Assembly: GCA_007695295.1 (NCBI GenBank) | Contig: REEB01000132.1 | Coordinates: 1 to 64,000, forward strand | Direction of reading: 5' to 3' | Source of the DNA: Puniceicoccaceae bacterium | GTDB taxonomy: Bacteria > Verrucomicrobiota > Verrucomicrobiia > Opitutales > Opitutaceae | DNA length: 64,000 bases | Shown: in pieces, positions 63,054 to 64,000 of the stretch | Position numbering within the stretch: the first letter of the stretch is position 1 | How the letters are laid out: the number at the start of each line of letters is the position of its first letter | Made by a program: the position numbers and the translations under genes | Notes under the pieces: model-generated | Told to the model about the DNA's origin: nothing | Seen by the model: only the letters and a program-made list of their open reading frames with translations | The model's database searches: none

Positions 63054-64000
63054 GCGTTCCATCGGGATGGGTGGCCTTGGTCGGGGCGGGCCCCGGGGAT
63101 CCGGAGCTGGTCACGCTCCGGGCGCGCGAGTTGATCGGCCGGGCCGATGTGCTGGTCTACGACAACCTGGTGGACCGGTCGCTGCTGGCCTGGACCCGGC
63201 CGGACTGCGAGCGGATCTTTGTCGGCAAATCATCGGGGCGGCACACCCTGCCGCAGCAGGAAATCGAGGCCATCCTGGTGGATCGCGCCGGGCGGGGACT
63301 CGGAGTGGTACGCTTGAAGGGGGGAGATCCTTTTGTCTTCGGCCGGGGTGGGGAGGAACTGGAGCAAGTCCTGGCCGCCGGCCTCGCCTGTGAAGTCGTG
63401 CCGGGAGTCTCCGCCGCACTGGCGGCGGGCGCTTGCACCGGCATTCCGCTGACGCTGCGGGAGGAGAGCGCGGCGCTCGTTTTTGTGACCGGCCACGAAG
63501 ATCCGGCCAAGCACCAGAGCCAGGTAAACTGGCGGGCACTGCCGAAGGACCATGCGACCCTTTGCATCTACATGGGCATGGGACGGCTCGAATCCATCGT
63601 CGCCGAGATGATCGAAAGCGGCTTTGCGCCCGAGACGCCGGCGGCCTGTGTGGAACGGGCCAGCCTGCCCCAGCAACGGACCTGCCGGGCTCCCCTTGCC
63701 GAGCTGCCGGCGCGGGTGGCCGCTGCCGGGCTGAAACCGCCGGCCGTCATCCTCGTCGGCGACACCGTGAACCGCGGCGGCGGGCGGGGTCGGGAGGGGC
63801 GACCCTTGCATGGCCGCCGGGTGGTGGTGACGCGTACCCGGGAGCAGTCGGGCGAGCTCTCGGCCCGGTTGGCCGAACTTGGCGCGGAGGTTCTGGAGTT
63901 GCCTTTGATCGCAATCGAAGGGGCGGTTGACCCGACCATCGCCGGGGAGATTTGGGAGGACCTCGGATCCTACGACTGGCTCGTTTTCACCAGTGCCAAC
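63050..64000 (+). CDS. cobA: Uroporphyrinogen-III C-methyltransferase fused to uroporphyrinogen-III synthase, cut by window edge
   Basis: 317 codons lie in the window and run open to the last base. Residues 1-250 are a SUMT-type methyltransferase (CobA): VGAGPGDPELVTLRA, VYDNLVD, RLKGGDPFVFGRGGEE and PGVSAALAAGACTGIPLT, seen here as ALAAGACTGIP. From about residue 265 a uroporphyrinogen-III synthase (HemD) domain begins: RRVVVTRTREQSGELSARL and the partial YDWLVFTSAN. The fusion would make both uroporphyrinogen III and precorrin-2. It overlaps hemC by 4 bp. Its C-terminus lies beyond 64000. Confidence 0.93.
   Translation, partial: MSVPSGWVALVGAGPGDPELVTLRARELIGRADVLVYDNLVDRSLLAWTRPDCERIFVGKSSGRHTLPQQEIEAILVDRAGRGLGVVRLKGGDPFVFGRGGEELEQVLAAGLACEVVPGVSAALAAGACTGIPLTLREESAALVFVTGHEDPAKHQSQVNWRALPKDHATLCIYMGMGRLESIVAEMIESGFAPETPAACVERASLPQQRTCRAPLAELPARVAAAGLKPPAVILVGDTVNRGGGRGREGRPLHGRRVVVTRTREQSGELSARLAELGAEVLELPLIAIEGAVDPTIAGEIWEDLGSYDWLVFTSAN

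Overview
The window is GC-rich (roughly 65-70% by eye) and almost fully coding, with short gaps, many 1-4 bp gene overlaps (ATGA, GTGA, TGATG) and few clear Shine-Dalgarno sites. Several features fit a Verrucomicrobiota genome, probably near the Opitutae: a large-insert IspG, a PEP-CTERM protein, a pseudopilin with a CDGH motif, a HAD/GH100-like fusion and a type II secretion cluster in an unusual order. This placement is inference; there is no rRNA gene here to confirm it.

Layout. 1-3989: edge of a type III CRISPR-Cas locus on the minus strand (Cas10/Cmr2 running off the left end, coupled to a CARF protein of the NE0113 type). 3990-4814: the only long gene-free stretch, with palindromes. 4815-11212: isoprenoid and envelope operon read uppS-cdsA-dxr-rseP-ispG. 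11300-12007: yceH. 12150-23170: eleven-gene plus-strand type II secretion operon gspG-H-I-J-K-L-M-D-(C-like)-E-F. 23203-32900: mixed housekeeping genes (HDOD protein, recN, ymdB, glycosyltransferase, holin-like protein, SleB-like hydrolase, hisF, an unrecognised 585-residue protein) with tRNA-Val(GAC) and tRNA-Tyr(GTA). 33199-38910: six-gene minus-strand operon in which a DUF4465-like PEP-CTERM protein, a surface protein and a pseudopilin-like protein precede a BtuFDC-type ABC importer. 39075-42831: small proteins, including a decayed DUF4160/DUF2442 pair, an FKBP, a SprT-like peptidase and a TolA-shaped coiled-coil protein. 42993-47066: sucrose-type synthesis and turnover locus with an MscS-like channel. 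47257-53944: sufU-sufS, DEAD-box helicase, dps, lytic transglycosylase, RluA-type synthase, SDR and hpf. 54147-64000: tRNA-Arg(ACG), rpoN, an A-type Fe-S carrier, ubiE, a ClpX-like unfoldase without zinc finger, an HU-family gene, hisS, tRNA-Val(TAC) directly followed by ilvN and ilvC, then hemC and a cobA-hemD fusion cut by the right end.

Together the genes describe a diderm bacterium with MEP-pathway isoprenoid synthesis, type II secretion, cobalamin import and synthesis of a sucrose-like solute. The least described parts are the pseudopilin and surface proteins coupled to the cobalamin importer, the HAD/GH100-like fusion, and the tRNA-Val gene apparently leading the ilvNC transcript.
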